From Methylocystaceae bacterium (GTDB taxonomy: Bacteria; Pseudomonadota; Alphaproteobacteria; Rhizobiales; Beijerinckiaceae), in the NCBI GenBank assembly GCA_003152255.1, contig PLZT01000207.1, positions 8,475-15,099 of the forward strand: a DNA stretch of 6,625 bases, read 5' to 3'. Shown here piece by piece: positions 6,562-6,625 of this stretch (its first letter is position 1; each line of letters opens with the position of its first letter). The position numbers were made by a program, and so were the translations under genes. The notes beneath the pieces were generated by a model. It saw only the letters and a list, made by a program, of their open reading frames with translations. It was not told the origin of the DNA and did not search any database.

Positions 6562-6574
6562 ATTTGATTCAAAT
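6562..6574 (+). repeat. Short palindrome ATTTGA-T-TCAAAT
   Basis: A 6-bp inverted repeat separated by one base, in the AT-rich stretch after the truncated glycosyltransferase and about 28 bases before the possible new gene start. Its shape suits an operator or a subterminal transposase site, but chance is possible. Confidence 0.35.
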
Positions 6575-6601
6575 GGGGCTTTCTGATTCGGAGAGCCTTG
6601 C

Positions 6602-6625
6602 GTGAAGCTGAGAACCGTGTTGCAG
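6602..6625 (+). CDS. Possible start of a new gene at the window edge (3' partial)
   Basis: A GTG at 6602 is preceded by GGAGAG (6590-6595) with a six-base spacer, and opens a frame reading MKLRTVLQ up to the last base. Eight residues do not identify a family. The start resembles those I recall for ISL3-type transposases (MKLxTxL), and the position beside an apparent insertion boundary fits a transposase, but this is a guess. A competing ATG at 6573 gives only ten codons and stops at 6605. Confidence 0.3.

Larger units (their letters stand above)
6507..6625. mobile_element. Probable left end of an inserted element (right part outside window)
   Basis: At about 6507 the GC-rich GT4 coding sequence gives way to AT-rich DNA: 42 of 60 bases are G/C at 6421-6480 against 21 of 60 at 6521-6580. 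The junction coincides with loss of GT4 similarity. The new DNA contains two compact palindromes (6520-6537 and 6562-6574) and a possible gene start at 6602, as expected near the end of an insertion sequence. The family cannot be named, and no second end, transposase body or target-site duplication can be seen inside the window. Confidence 0.45.

Noticed and set aside
1..6625. tRNA, rRNA, CRISPR array, riboswitch, or a complete insertion sequence
   Set aside because: No cloverleaf-like arms, regularly spaced direct repeats, known riboswitch core or paired terminal repeats were seen on reading either strand.

Overview
The window is a stretch of a polysaccharide or glycoconjugate biosynthesis cluster from a GC-rich proteobacterium. 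Codon use, the kinds of glycosyltransferase and the HAD-UbiA fusion fit an alphaproteobacterium, perhaps a Rhizobiales or methanotroph-like lineage. That placement is an impression from sequence style, not a demonstrated assignment. All convincing genes are on the + strand.

Layout: (1) bases 1-1250 hold the 3' part of a HAD-UbiA fusion protein, a membrane prenyltransferase with an N-terminal phosphatase-like domain. It enters from the left edge and carries an apparent one-base deletion near 1158 that diverts its C-terminus. (2) 1345-2574 encode a GT4 glycosyltransferase. (3) 2575-2797 is an unexplained stretch with ambiguous coding signal. (4) About 2798-4108 encode a second GT4 enzyme whose start is uncertain. 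(5) 4306-5388 encode a CgeB-like GT-B glycosyltransferase. (6) 5535-6548 encode a third GT4 enzyme that ends abruptly before the usual C-terminal helices. (7) From about 6507 to the right edge the composition changes sharply (42 of 60 bases G/C at 6421-6480, 21 of 60 at 6521-6580). This suggests a foreign, probably mobile, insertion that cut the last glycosyltransferase; a possible new gene starts at 6602.

How the genes could work together: the UbiA-type enzyme would place a sugar-phosphate on a polyprenyl phosphate at the inner membrane, and its HAD domain might remove a phosphate. That would give a lipid-linked sugar (pentose-type donors are known for the related Rv3806c family). The four cytoplasmic GT-B enzymes would add successive sugars to a lipid-linked glycan from nucleotide-sugar donors. 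No polymerase, flippase or export gene lies in the window, so the final product cannot be named.

The gaps between genes (94 to 223 bp) are longer than in a tightly packed operon, and three of the four contain at least one clean hairpin. I found no RNA genes, CRISPR array or complete mobile element. I see no clearly new system. The points most worth checking are the UbiA frameshift, the truncated last glycosyltransferase with its insertion-like boundary, and the unexplained 2575-2797 stretch.
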